Assembly (NCBI GenBank): GCA_947304065.1
Contig: CAMZAI010000002.1
Coordinates: 1-35,825, forward strand
Direction of reading: 5' to 3'
DNA length: 35,825 nt
Origin: an uncultured Clostridia bacterium
GTDB lineage: Bacteria > Bacillota > Clostridia > Lachnospirales > Lachnospiraceae
The notes below the pieces were generated by a model, which was not told where the DNA came from, searched no databases, and was given only the letters and a program-made list of their open reading frames with translations. The position numbers and the translations under genes are program-made. Each line of letters opens with the position of its first letter. The first letter of the stretch is position 1. Positions 1 through 8,912 of the stretch are shown here, in pieces.

Positions 1-229
1 CCGCTTCCGTCAGGATCTTCCTGACCTCGGTCACATCCTGCAGCGGAGGATTTCCGAGGTTTTCCATCATTTTCCTGCTGTTGCCGGTTTCGCGAAGCTT
101 TACGTTCAGCTCCGCTTCATCAAGGATTACAGACGCATTCGCTATTTCCGCTTTGGCAGCTCCCGTAACCGCAAGCTGCGCCCATATTTCTTTTATCTTA
201 TCAAATTCTATCTGTTGTTCTGTATTCAT
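1..229 (-). CDS. MutS/MutS2-family protein, N-terminal fragment (runs off left edge)
   Basis: Minus-strand reading from ATG at 229: MNTEQQIEFDKIKEIWAQLAVTGAAKAEI...VILDEAELNVKLRET...NLGNPPLQDVTEVRKILTEA. Resembles the MutS2-like N-terminus (EFDKIKE, LRET, PPLQDV). Not in the supplied ORF track because it is truncated. Confidence 0.65.
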   Translation of the reverse strand, partial: MNTEQQIEFDKIKEIWAQLAVTGAAKAEIANASVILDEAELNVKLRETGNSRKMMENLGNPPLQDVTEVRKILTEA

Positions 230-317
230 TTCTGTTAATCTCCAATATTATACCATATTCTTAATGTGTTTTTCTTCAGTGCTTTTCTTATTTTTTAACT
301 TTATTTTTTAACCTTCG

Positions 318-361
318 AAATAAGAACAAGCCATGACATCCTGACGCAAAGATATCATGGC
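318..361 (-). terminator. Putative intrinsic terminator/attenuator hairpin downstream of rlmD-type gene
   Basis: Arms CCATGATATC / GATGTCATGG on the minus strand (10 bp, one G-U pair only in minus RNA), followed by T-rich CTTGTTCTTATTT. Confidence 0.45.
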
Positions 362-627
362 TCTGAATTAAAAATATATACAATTATCCGCATAGAGAGG
401 AAGCCTCCCTATGAACGAGGTATGTATCCATGATATTAAGCGTACTGAAAGAAAGCTAATGACGCCTATGCCATTAACCCAAATATTACTGATCCTCTTA
501 TCTCAGAAAAATCAGCAATAGTTATCTAACCACGCTTAACATAAAATACCTCGTCTTTCTTAAGTTATTTACTGCAATCCCTTTATAACACTAAAACGGG
601 ATGTTGTCAATTTGGGACTTCTGTTAA

Positions 628-2016
628 TTATCTTTGTTTGCTCAAGAGGCATACCGTCTCCACATGCCCCGTCTGCGGGAACATATCGACGCACTTTGCC
701 TTCTCCAGCCTGTATCCGCCGGCCTGCAGGGGACCTAAGTCACGGGCAAGGCTCACGGGATTGCAGGAAACGTAGACAATGCGGTCCACTCCGTAAGCAA
801 TGATCTTGTCGAGTGCCTTCGGGTGAATGCCCTCGCGCGGAGGATCGAGCACGATCAGGTCGGGCTTGTCTTCTATCGTATCGAGGACCTTTAAGACATC
901 GCCGCAAATGAACTCGCAGTTCGTGATATTGTTGAAATTGGTATTGTCACGGGCAGCCTCGACAGCCTCCTGAACTATCTCCACTCCGATGACCTTCTTC
1001 GCGACGGGCGCGAGCACCTGGGCAATGGTTCCGGTGCCGCTGTAAAGGTCGAAAACGATCTTGTCGCCGGTATCGCCGATGAAATCGCGAGCGGTATTGT
1101 AAAGCACCTCCGCGCCGCGGGAATTCGTCTGGAAGAAAGAGAAGGTCGATATCCTGAAGAACAGTCCGAGCAGCTCCTCAATAAGGAAATCCTTGCCGAA
1201 CAGGATCTCGGTACGCTCTGCTTTTACGGCGTCGGCGTTGTCATCGTTGACCGAATGAAGTATTCCGACGATGCTTCCGTTGAGATTCAGCGCGAGCAGC
1301 CTGTCGCGGAACTTGCCCATGAATTCCGTCTCTGTAATGATGCCGTCGGTCCACTGCGAGGTGGTGATCAGATTGACCAGTATCTCGCCCGTCATCGTGG
1401 CGCGGCGGATCAGAAGATGGCGCAGATACCCTCTGTGAGTAAGCTTATGGGTATATGTCAGTCCATACTCGCGCGCAAGTCCGATCACGCATTTAATGAT
1501 CTCGTTGTAATCGCTGTCAACGATAGCGCAGTCGGTGATCTGAAGGATATCGTAAAAACTGCCCTTCTTGTGCAGGCCCAGCGTCAGCTCGCCGTATTTG
1601 CAGGAATCGCCGAAGCTGAACTCCATCTTGTTGCGGTAAGCGCGATCCGAAGGGCTGGGTGCGATACCGAGGAATTCATATTCTCCTTCAACCGCATTGT
1701 CCAGCAAACGCTTTACCTGAGCCGATTTGAGTTCTAACTGGTCACGGTAGGAAATGCCCTGATACGAGCAGCCTCCGCACTGTCCGAAATGAGGACAGAG
1801 ATACTCCTCCGTCTCGATCGGTGAGCGCTCAAGGACTTCTTTGAGATTGCCTTCCGCTCTTCCGTTGCGTACTTTTCCGATCGTAAATCTGATCTTCTGT
1901 CCGGGAAGCGCGTTCTTCACTGTGACTTTCTCGTCTTCAACAAACACTACTCCCTTGTTCGGAAAATCGGTGCGCTCCACCGTTCCTGTATATTCCATTC
2001 CCTTTTTTACTGCCAT
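628..2016 (-). CDS. rlmD: 23S rRNA (uracil-C5)-methyltransferase, RlmD/RumA (TrmA) family
   Basis: 462 aa: N-terminal TRAM-like region, Fe-S cysteine cluster CPHFGQCGGCSYQ, FDLYSGTGTIAQVLA SAM motif, VLDPPREGIH and YVSCNP motifs. Confidence 0.9.
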   Translation of the reverse strand: MAVKKGMEYTGTVERTDFPNKGVVFVEDEKVTVKNALPGQKIRFTIGKVRNGRAEGNLKEVLERSPIETEEYLCPHFGQCGGCSYQGISYRDQLELKSAQVKRLLDNAVEGEYEFLGIAPSPSDRAYRNKMEFSFGDSCKYGELTLGLHKKGSFYDILQITDCAIVDSDYNEIIKCVIGLAREYGLTYTHKLTHRGYLRHLLIRRATMTGEILVNLITTSQWTDGIITETEFMGKFRDRLLALNLNGSIVGILHSVNDDNADAVKAERTEILFGKDFLIEELLGLFFRISTFSFFQTNSRGAEVLYNTARDFIGDTGDKIVFDLYSGTGTIAQVLAPVAKKVIGVEIVQEAVEAARDNTNFNNITNCEFICGDVLKVLDTIEDKPDLIVLDPPREGIHPKALDKIIAYGVDRIVYVSCNPVSLARDLGPLQAGGYRLEKAKCVDMFPQTGHVETVCLLSKQR

Positions 2017-2165
2017 TTTCTCTCCTCTTTGGGTGCGTTTTATTCCATATTTGACTTATTTTACCACAACATTGCATATATTGCACGTCGGCTTACGATT
2101 TCTCTTTACTTTAGTTCTTCGAAGTGTTAAAATTGTATTGTATTAAACAAACAAAGGAGTAAGTC

Positions 2166-2483
2166 ATGAATCAGAAAATACATACCGAAGCGGTCAGCTA
2201 TCTTTTCGAAGCAGTCCTAAGCCTTAAGGACGAGAACGAATGCTATACCTTTTTCGAAGATATCTGCACTATCAACGAGCTCTTATCGCTTGCGCAGCGT
2301 TTTGAGGTTGCTTCGATGCTCCGTTCCGGAAAAACATATCTCGACATTGCTGAGAAGACCGGTGCTTCAACCGCTACCATCAGCCGTGTAAACCGTTCCT
2401 TAAACTATGGCAACGACGGCTATGACATGGTATTTAAGCGTATTTCTCCCGCACCCGATGTAAAGCATGAGAAAAAGGATTAA
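2166..2483 (+). CDS. YerC/YecD family TrpR-related DNA-binding protein
   Basis: 105 aa: LLSLAQRFEVASMLRSGKTYLDIAEKTGASTATISRVNRSLNYG, the TrpR/YerC helix-turn-helix. RBS aaaggag upstream. Confidence 0.88.
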   Translation: MNQKIHTEAVSYLFEAVLSLKDENECYTFFEDICTINELLSLAQRFEVASMLRSGKTYLDIAEKTGASTATISRVNRSLNYGNDGYDMVFKRISPAPDVKHEKKD

Positions 2484-3231
2484 GCCCATGCTCCTGCGTA
2501 CGATCATTGCCGTACTGCTTTTTCTCGCCGCTCTTGCCTGCATTAAATACAGCTTCACGATCATGGCTGTGGGTTCGGGCTCGAAGTTCTTCATCTTCTG
2601 GGACGTATGCGGCGTAATCTTTATTTTGCTCGGAATCTCCGTATTCTCGGGCTTTTTTTCGCATATCCCGACGGCTCTAAAAGCTGTCTTTTTCTCTCTT
2701 GCCGGCATTCTGGCGGTACTCTTCGCCGTTATAGTCTCCCTGATCTATTCCTCCTATAAGAAAGAAGCGCCGAAAGATCTCGATTATGTGATCGTTCTGG
2801 GAGCTCAGGTAAAGCCCGACGGCCCGAGCGTCGTGCTCTCATACCGTCTGCAGGCAGCTCTCGACTATCTGCAGTCCAATCCCGATACCAAATGCATAGT
2901 TTCGGGCGCACAGGGTTCAAACGAGCCCTGCACGGAAGCATCCGCGATGTGCGACTGGCTCACCTCTCACGGCATAGAAAGAGACCGCATCATCCTTGAG
3001 GAAAAAGCGGTCAACACACGTCAAAATATATCCTACAGCAAGGAATTCATCCCCGAAGGCTCCTCGATCGGCATTGTGACCAACCGGTTCCACATGTACA
3101 GAGCACTCTTCCTCTGCCGCAAGTTCGGGATCGCGGATCCGCAGCCGGTCAACGCAGATTCACTGCGAAAATATGAGCCGAATAATGTCGTAAGGGAATT
3201 CTTCGGCGTACTGAAAGACTGGATATTCTGA
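2467..3231 (+). CDS. YdcF/SanA-like (DUF218) membrane protein
   Basis: N-terminal TM helices, then DYVIVLGAQVKPDGPSVVLSYRLQAALDYLQSNPDTKCIVSGAQG...EASAMCDWLTSHGI...RIILEEKAVNTRQNI, the DUF218 signature. Confidence 0.85.
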   Translation: MRKRIKPMLLRTIIAVLLFLAALACIKYSFTIMAVGSGSKFFIFWDVCGVIFILLGISVFSGFFSHIPTALKAVFFSLAGILAVLFAVIVSLIYSSYKKEAPKDLDYVIVLGAQVKPDGPSVVLSYRLQAALDYLQSNPDTKCIVSGAQGSNEPCTEASAMCDWLTSHGIERDRIILEEKAVNTRQNISYSKEFIPEGSSIGIVTNRFHMYRALFLCRKFGIADPQPVNADSLRKYEPNNVVREFFGVLKDWIF

Positions 3232-3264
3232 TCCGCAAGCAAATTTAACGTAACTGACAAAGCA

Positions 3265-3303
3265 GCCTGCCGCACGTTTTCGTGTACGGCAGGCCTGTTT
3301 TTT
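3265..3303 (+). terminator. Intrinsic terminator after the YdcF-like gene
   Basis: Stem GCCTGCCG-CACG tttt CGTG-ta-CGGCAGGC followed by CTGTTTTTT. Confidence 0.8.
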
Positions 3304-6300
3304 ATACGTTCATTGAAAAGATATCTTCGAGTTCTTCCCTCGTAAGAAGGTTGATGAATACCTCCTTCGACTGGATAACGGAATCCGAGAGCTCCTTCTT
3401 TTTCTGCTGCAGCTTGTAAATATTCTCCTCGACCGAATTTCTGGTCAGCAGCTTAAGCACATAAACATTGCTCGTCTGTCCGATACGGTAGGCACGGTCG
3501 GTCGCCTGGTCCTCGACAGCGGGATTCCACCAGGGATCGTAGTGGATAACGGTATCCGCTCCGATCAGGTTCAGTCCGGTGCCGCCTGCCTTCAGCGAGA
3601 TCAGGAATACATCGCATTCGCCCGCATTGAAGCGTTTCGCCATGTCCAGACGGTCCTCGGGATCGGTCTGGCCGTCGAGGTAGAAGTACTTTATCTCCCT
3701 CGTATCGAGCTCCTTGCGGATGATCTCGAGCATGCTCGTAAACTGTGAGAATACGAGCGTACGGTGGCCGTTCGCGATGGCGTTGTCCAGCTGCGTCATA
3801 AGGAGTTCGAGCTTTCCGCTGCCGCCGTTGTAATTCTCTATGAATGTGCCGGGATGGCAGCATATCTGGCGCAGTCTCGTAAGAGCCGCCAGTATCTTTA
3901 TCTGGCTCTTCTCTATGCCGTTCTGGTTTATCTCGCCGAACAGATCGGTCCTTATCTGGCTCAGATACGACAGATATACCTTCTTCTGCTCCTCGGTCAT
4001 CGTAGCGATCATCTTCTCTTCGAGCTTGCCCGGGAGTTCCTTAAGTACGTCTTTCTTCATACGGCGCATGATGAACGGACGTATCCTGGTGTTCAGGCTC
4101 TCGAGAACCTCAGTGTCGCCCGCTATTATGGGCTTCTCATATCTCGCAGCGAATCTCGAATGCGCCATCAGGAAGTTCGGCATGATAAAGTCAAATATCG
4201 ACCAGAGCTCCGAAAGCGAATTCTCGATGGGCGTACCCGTAAGGGCGAACCTGTGCTCGGCTCTCAGCAGCTTTACCGACTGGGCGTTCAGTGACGCCGC
4301 ATTCTTTATGAACTGAGCCTCGTCCAGGAATATGGTCTCGAACAGTATCTTGCGATAGAGCGCCACATCCCTTCTCATCAGCGGGTAGGACGTGATCACT
4401 ACGTCGTAATCCGCATAACTCTCTATCATGGCCTTTCTGTCGGGCGGTGCGCCGGTAACGACGATGGCCTTCATGTCGGGACAGAAATTCGATATCTCGT
4501 CCATCCAGTTATATACGATCGAGGAAGGACAAACGATCAGGAAATGCGCGGGCGTACCTTTCTCTTCCGCTCGCTGCTTCACGGCCTTCATGTAAACGAT
4601 GGTCTGGAGCGTCTTTCCGAGACCCATATCGTCGGCAAGTATTCCGCCGAGGCAATTCTTCGCGAGCGTCATGAGCCAGCGATAGCCGACCTCCTGATAA
4701 CCGCGGAGCGTTGCGTTGATGCCCTCGGGCAGTTCAAATACCTCATTCTCAGCGTTGCGGATATTGTCAATGAGCTTAACAAAGTCGGAATTGCGTTCAA
4801 CGTTGAAGCCGCATTTGTCGAGAGCGTCGTTCAGATAGAATGCGTTGCTCTTGCTGAGACGAATGCCGTTCCGGCCGATGTTCTTCGACGAAACACCCAG
4901 ATTGTCCAGGATGTCCATCAGATGCTCGAAGCCGTCGTCCTGCAGATTTATGAAGCTGCCGTCCTGCATGCGGTAGTACTTCTTTCGTACGCGCAGAGAG
5001 CGGAACAGGCTCTGCAGCTCATCCGCGTCCATATCCGCGTAATTGAAGTCCATCTCGAGAAGGTCCATGTCGGAGCTGACTCTCAGTCCGATATTGAAGC
5101 CGCTTCCCGAAACAACCCTCAGCTTCCTGAATTCGTCTGAATAATAGAGCTCCGCCTCCGCTGAAAGATCCGAGATATCCCCGGTCAGGAAATCGTAGAT
5201 GCCGGACTCGCTCTTTAACAGATAGAAGCCGGATCTCGCCTCAAATCCGCGGCTTTCAAGGAGGTCCGTAAGCTCGCCCTCCTTATTCTTGTCGCGCGTG
5301 ATGATATAGTAATCGCTCTTGGGGTTCTCGAACGAATTGAACTCGAAATCACCGTAGATAAAGTGCACCTCGGCCTTGATCGAATTCACGTAACGGTCGA
5401 AGTAAATGCTGCACTTGAGCTCGGGCGCGATGTAGCGGTCCTGCAGCTCCTCGGGGATCTCGATGTCCATGCTGTCGCCGATCTTCGGCAGGACTTCCTC
5501 GAGGAAACGCTGCTTGTTCTCGCCGCGGAATATAAGCGCGGGCTTATCCGGTCCGAGATTATTGAAGAAGGGCGCGTAATTTCGCTTAAAGCGAGCGTCG
5601 GGCATGAATACCGCACCGTTGTAGTAGATCAGGTCTCCGGTCTTCGCAAGCGGTATTACGGCCTCTTTATCGCGGTAATCGAGTACGATCGCGTCGTCTA
5701 CGATATCGAGATCGTATTTGATGTTGGGGTTCTGATTGAATACGCGCACGTTCTCGTAGGTATTGTCATAGAGTTTGAGCGTGAACGAATACTTTCCGAC
5801 GATCTTAAGCAGCTTCAGCAGAAGCGTCTGCGTCAGCATCATCCTCGAACGCTCGAAGACCTTCATCGTCGAGCTGTCCTCGTCCATTCCGAGTATCTCG
5901 AGCACCTCGATAATAAAGTCGAGGATCTCCTGTGATGATTTGTCGAATTCGCTCTCGTAATAGATAAACTTGAATTCTTTGCCGAGGATTATATCCTGTT
6001 TGCCGATATAATCGAGGACAAAGCGCTTGATATTCTGAATCTTGTAGAGACGGTCGTGGCCGCATTTGAGTGAAAGGAACGCGTTGCCTTCGGCGCTGCC
6101 GAGGATCTGGGGAACGGTGATCTCGGGCTCGATGTGATAGATCTCCATCGGGCATACCATGTCCTCCTGACCCCTGAAGAAATCAAGGCATGCGCAGGCG
6201 CGCCTGTCCTCGGGATTCGCGAGCTTCCCCATCTTTTCCTTTTCCTGATGCTTGAGGATGCTCAAGAAACCGGCGATCGCATGGCGGCAGGCTCCCTTTT

Positions 6301-6529
6301 CCTTCGCGGCGTCGGCGCAGTTGCAGGTATAGGTAAGTCCCTTTTCCTCGTCTTCGCCCAAAGTCACCGTATATTCAAAATTGTCCAGAACACTGCATCG
6401 GATCAGTCCGGTCGACCTCTGTATCTGAACGTTTCTGACCGCACCGCTCCTGTACAGCTGGGTGCCCCTCAGATATACCTGACTTCCCGAGGCTATGCCT
6501 CTTAGCATGGTCCTGTTTAATTCCTGCAT
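3302..6529 (-). CDS. SNF2-family DEAD/DEAH helicase with N-terminal SWIM zinc finger
   Basis: 1075 aa: SWIM motif CNCADAAKEKGACRHA; helicase motifs GILADDMGLGKTLQTI, DEAQFIKN, LTGTPIENSLSELWSIFDF, GGTGLNLIGADTVIHYDPWWNPAVEDQATDRAYRIGQ. Confidence 0.95.
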   Translation of the reverse strand: MQELNRTMLRGIASGSQVYLRGTQLYRSGAVRNVQIQRSTGLIRCSVLDNFEYTVTLGEDEEKGLTYTCNCADAAKEKGACRHAIAGFLSILKHQEKEKMGKLANPEDRRACACLDFFRGQEDMVCPMEIYHIEPEITVPQILGSAEGNAFLSLKCGHDRLYKIQNIKRFVLDYIGKQDIILGKEFKFIYYESEFDKSSQEILDFIIEVLEILGMDEDSSTMKVFERSRMMLTQTLLLKLLKIVGKYSFTLKLYDNTYENVRVFNQNPNIKYDLDIVDDAIVLDYRDKEAVIPLAKTGDLIYYNGAVFMPDARFKRNYAPFFNNLGPDKPALIFRGENKQRFLEEVLPKIGDSMDIEIPEELQDRYIAPELKCSIYFDRYVNSIKAEVHFIYGDFEFNSFENPKSDYYIITRDKNKEGELTDLLESRGFEARSGFYLLKSESGIYDFLTGDISDLSAEAELYYSDEFRKLRVVSGSGFNIGLRVSSDMDLLEMDFNYADMDADELQSLFRSLRVRKKYYRMQDGSFINLQDDGFEHLMDILDNLGVSSKNIGRNGIRLSKSNAFYLNDALDKCGFNVERNSDFVKLIDNIRNAENEVFELPEGINATLRGYQEVGYRWLMTLAKNCLGGILADDMGLGKTLQTIVYMKAVKQRAEEKGTPAHFLIVCPSSIVYNWMDEISNFCPDMKAIVVTGAPPDRKAMIESYADYDVVITSYPLMRRDVALYRKILFETIFLDEAQFIKNAASLNAQSVKLLRAEHRFALTGTPIENSLSELWSIFDFIMPNFLMAHSRFAARYEKPIIAGDTEVLESLNTRIRPFIMRRMKKDVLKELPGKLEEKMIATMTEEQKKVYLSYLSQIRTDLFGEINQNGIEKSQIKILAALTRLRQICCHPGTFIENYNGGSGKLELLMTQLDNAIANGHRTLVFSQFTSMLEIIRKELDTREIKYFYLDGQTDPEDRLDMAKRFNAGECDVFLISLKAGGTGLNLIGADTVIHYDPWWNPAVEDQATDRAYRIGQTSNVYVLKLLTRNSVEENIYKLQQKKKELSDSVIQSKEVFINLLTREELEDIFSMNV

Positions 6530-6531
6530 TA

Positions 6532-7791
6532 TCAGACTGCCTTTCCTCTGAAAAGATCGCCTTCGCGTATCCTTCGGTCAACGGTTACATGTATGATCTG
6601 CGAAGCATGCGGGCAGCTCTCCATCTGCTCGCCCTGCTCGTTGGTTATAGAAATGACTTTTGTCTGCTCGCACAGTATCTTTCCGGGCGCGAGTATCTCG
6701 AGGCTGTCCCCGACGCAGAACTTGTTCTTCTGCTCGAGCACTCCGGTAAAGGTTCCGTCGGCGTTCTCCGTCACGCTCCTTACCGTACCGTAGTAGACAT
6801 ATTCCTTTACGTATGTGCTGTTCTCGTAGACCATCGAGTCGGTCCCGGGCTTCCCGAAATAGAAGCCTGTGGTAAATCTGCGGTTCGTGCACTTGCCTAT
6901 TTCCCCGAAGTATACCGGGATATTCTTTTTATACTCTTCGGGATCCTCAAAAAAAGTATCGATCGCGTTCCTGTATGCCCTCGCCACCGTAGCCACGTAC
7001 AGCGCGGTCTTCATCCTTCCCTCGACCTTCAGTGAGTCGATGCCGGCGTCCACTATCTCGGGGATGTGATCGACCATGCAGAGGTCCTTTGAGTTAAAGA
7101 TAAATGTGCCTCTCTCGTTCTCCTCAACGGGCATGTACTCGCCCGGACGCGTCTCCTCCGTCAGATAATATCTCCATCTGCAGGGATGCGTGCATTCACC
7201 GAGATTCGCGTCACGGCCCGTCATATAATTGCTGAGCAGGCATCTTCCCGAATAGGAAATGCACATCGCTCCGTGTATGAAGCTCTCTATCTCCATCCCG
7301 TCGCCGATATGCCCGCGGATCTGTTTTATCTCGGCCAGACTCAGTTCACGCGCGGAAACAACTCTCGTCGCGCCCTGCTCCTTCCAGAAATCGTAGTCCA
7401 TGTAATTCACATTATTGGCCTGGGTGCTTATATGTCTCTCGATCGAAGGAGCATATTTTTTCGCGAGCATGAAAACGCCGGGATCCGATATGATCAGACC
7501 GTCGGGAGCCATCTCCTCCAGCTCCTTCATATACTCCGCGATCCCGTCAAGATCGCCGTTATGAGCCGTTATGTTGACCGTAACATAGACCTGCTTTCCG
7601 CGCTCGTGAGCATAAGAAATACCCGCGATCATGTCTTCTTTCGGAAAGTTCTTCGCCTTCGCGCGGAGTCCGTACATATCGCCTCCGATATATACGGCGT
7701 CTGCGCCGAAATCGATCGCCGTCTTCAATACATCAAGACTGCCCGCAGGCATCAAAAGTTCGGGTTTCTTCATAATGTCCTTTCGCTTCAC
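6532..7791 (-). CDS. Peptidase U32 family protein
   Basis: MKKPELLMPAGSLDVLKTAIDFGADAVYIGGD..., ESFIHGAMCISYSGRCLLSNYMTGRDANLGECTHPCRW, the U32 signature. Confidence 0.93.
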   Translation of the reverse strand: MKRKDIMKKPELLMPAGSLDVLKTAIDFGADAVYIGGDMYGLRAKAKNFPKEDMIAGISYAHERGKQVYVTVNITAHNGDLDGIAEYMKELEEMAPDGLIISDPGVFMLAKKYAPSIERHISTQANNVNYMDYDFWKEQGATRVVSARELSLAEIKQIRGHIGDGMEIESFIHGAMCISYSGRCLLSNYMTGRDANLGECTHPCRWRYYLTEETRPGEYMPVEENERGTFIFNSKDLCMVDHIPEIVDAGIDSLKVEGRMKTALYVATVARAYRNAIDTFFEDPEEYKKNIPVYFGEIGKCTNRRFTTGFYFGKPGTDSMVYENSTYVKEYVYYGTVRSVTENADGTFTGVLEQKNKFCVGDSLEILAPGKILCEQTKVISITNEQGEQMESCPHASQIIHVTVDRRIREGDLFRGKAV

Positions 7792-7796
7792 GAAAA

Positions 7797-8438
7797 CTAA
7801 ATCACATAAGAAACCGCAAGTCCGTCCCCGATCGGGAGGATCACGGTTTGAAGCCGTTCATCGTGGGTAATATCGTACAGATAATCCCTCATCCTCATGT
7901 GGATCGTACGGTCTCTGCGTTCTATCGAGAATTTTGACTCGGCAATGCTGCCCTCGAGCAGTACATTGTCGGTGAGAAGCATCCCGCCCGCAGGCAGGAG
8001 CTTTAGGATATCGGGCAGCCACGCGGGATACTGTCCCTTCGCGGCGTCAAGGAAGATCATGTCGAAGGTCCTGCCCTCGGAAACGAGCTTTTTAAGGGTC
8101 TCCCCCGCATCGCCTTCGATAAGCTTTATGCGCTCATGTCCTTCCAGATTTTTCCTGGCATGAACGAGCCTCATCTCAACCTTCTCGAGCGTCGTGATCG
8201 TACAGTCGGCGGGCGCGTACTCATGCATATATAATGTCGAGAAGCCGACCGCAGTTCCGATCTCCAGAACTGCTTTCGGCTTTTGACTGGTCAGCATAAA
8301 CCGCAGATATCTCTGCGTATCGCGTCTGATGATGGGAACGCCTTCGCTCAGGGCCCACTCTTCGAGCTGCCTGAGGTACGCGGGTTCGTCACCGTCGAGC
8401 GATTCCAAATACTTTGTTATATGTTCGTTTACGATCAT
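7797..8438 (-). CDS. O-methyltransferase (class I SAM, TrmR/COMT-like)
   Basis: VLEIGTAVGFSTLYMHEY, MIFLDAAKGQYPAWLPDILKLLPAGGMLLTDNVL. Confidence 0.88.
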   Translation of the reverse strand: MIVNEHITKYLESLDGDEPAYLRQLEEWALSEGVPIIRRDTQRYLRFMLTSQKPKAVLEIGTAVGFSTLYMHEYAPADCTITTLEKVEMRLVHARKNLEGHERIKLIEGDAGETLKKLVSEGRTFDMIFLDAAKGQYPAWLPDILKLLPAGGMLLTDNVLLEGSIAESKFSIERRDRTIHMRMRDYLYDITHDERLQTVILPIGDGLAVSYVI

Positions 8439-8884
8439 GGCGTAGATTCCACATCCTCCACCGTCGTCTCGGCGTCAATGGACTGTCCGTAATCCGTGAT
8501 GACCTTCAGGATATCGTCATAGGTCATCGAGGTGTTCAGCACAAAGGTTCCGGGCATGATCTCGTAGTCCTTTAACTTGAGCTTCAGGTAGAAGGAATAC
8601 TTGCTCGTTACAAGCTTCGCATCTTCGAGCTTGCTCGCGATGTTCATCGAGCTCTCGCCTTTTAGTATCGTGACCTTTACGTCTCTTCCGGGCGCCGCTT
8701 CAACGGTCGTATTTCCGAAAAGCTGGTATGCGAAATCATAGCTGTAATTAGCAGCCTTTTTGATGCCGTATACCACCACCGCGTAGAAAATAACCGCGAT
8801 GCCTATCGTCAATATTCCGAGCGCGAAGTTCAGCAGTATGCGTACCGCTTTGTTCGACCCTGACGAAGACTTTGATTTTGCCAT
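8435..8884 (-). CDS. MltG/YceG-like membrane protein, N-terminal LysM-like part only
   Basis: 149 aa: one TM helix, then VTILKGESSMNIASKLEDAKLVTSKYSFYLKLKLKDYEIMPGTFVLNTSMTYDDILKVIT, which matches the start of MltG. No catalytic domain. Confidence 0.65.
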   Translation of the reverse strand: MAKSKSSSGSNKAVRILLNFALGILTIGIAVIFYAVVVYGIKKAANYSYDFAYQLFGNTTVEAAPGRDVKVTILKGESSMNIASKLEDAKLVTSKYSFYLKLKLKDYEIMPGTFVLNTSMTYDDILKVITDYGQSIDAETTVEDVESTP

Positions 8885-8912
8885 AGTTTTCCCAGCTTTC
8901 TAAATCTAACGT

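Noticed and set aside
569-640. Minus-strand frame ...KIINRSPKLTTSRFSVIKGLQ* just downstream of rlmD, considered as a transposase remnant
   Set aside because: Too short, overlaps the rlmD 3' end out of frame, and no IS family could be recognised from the sequence alone.
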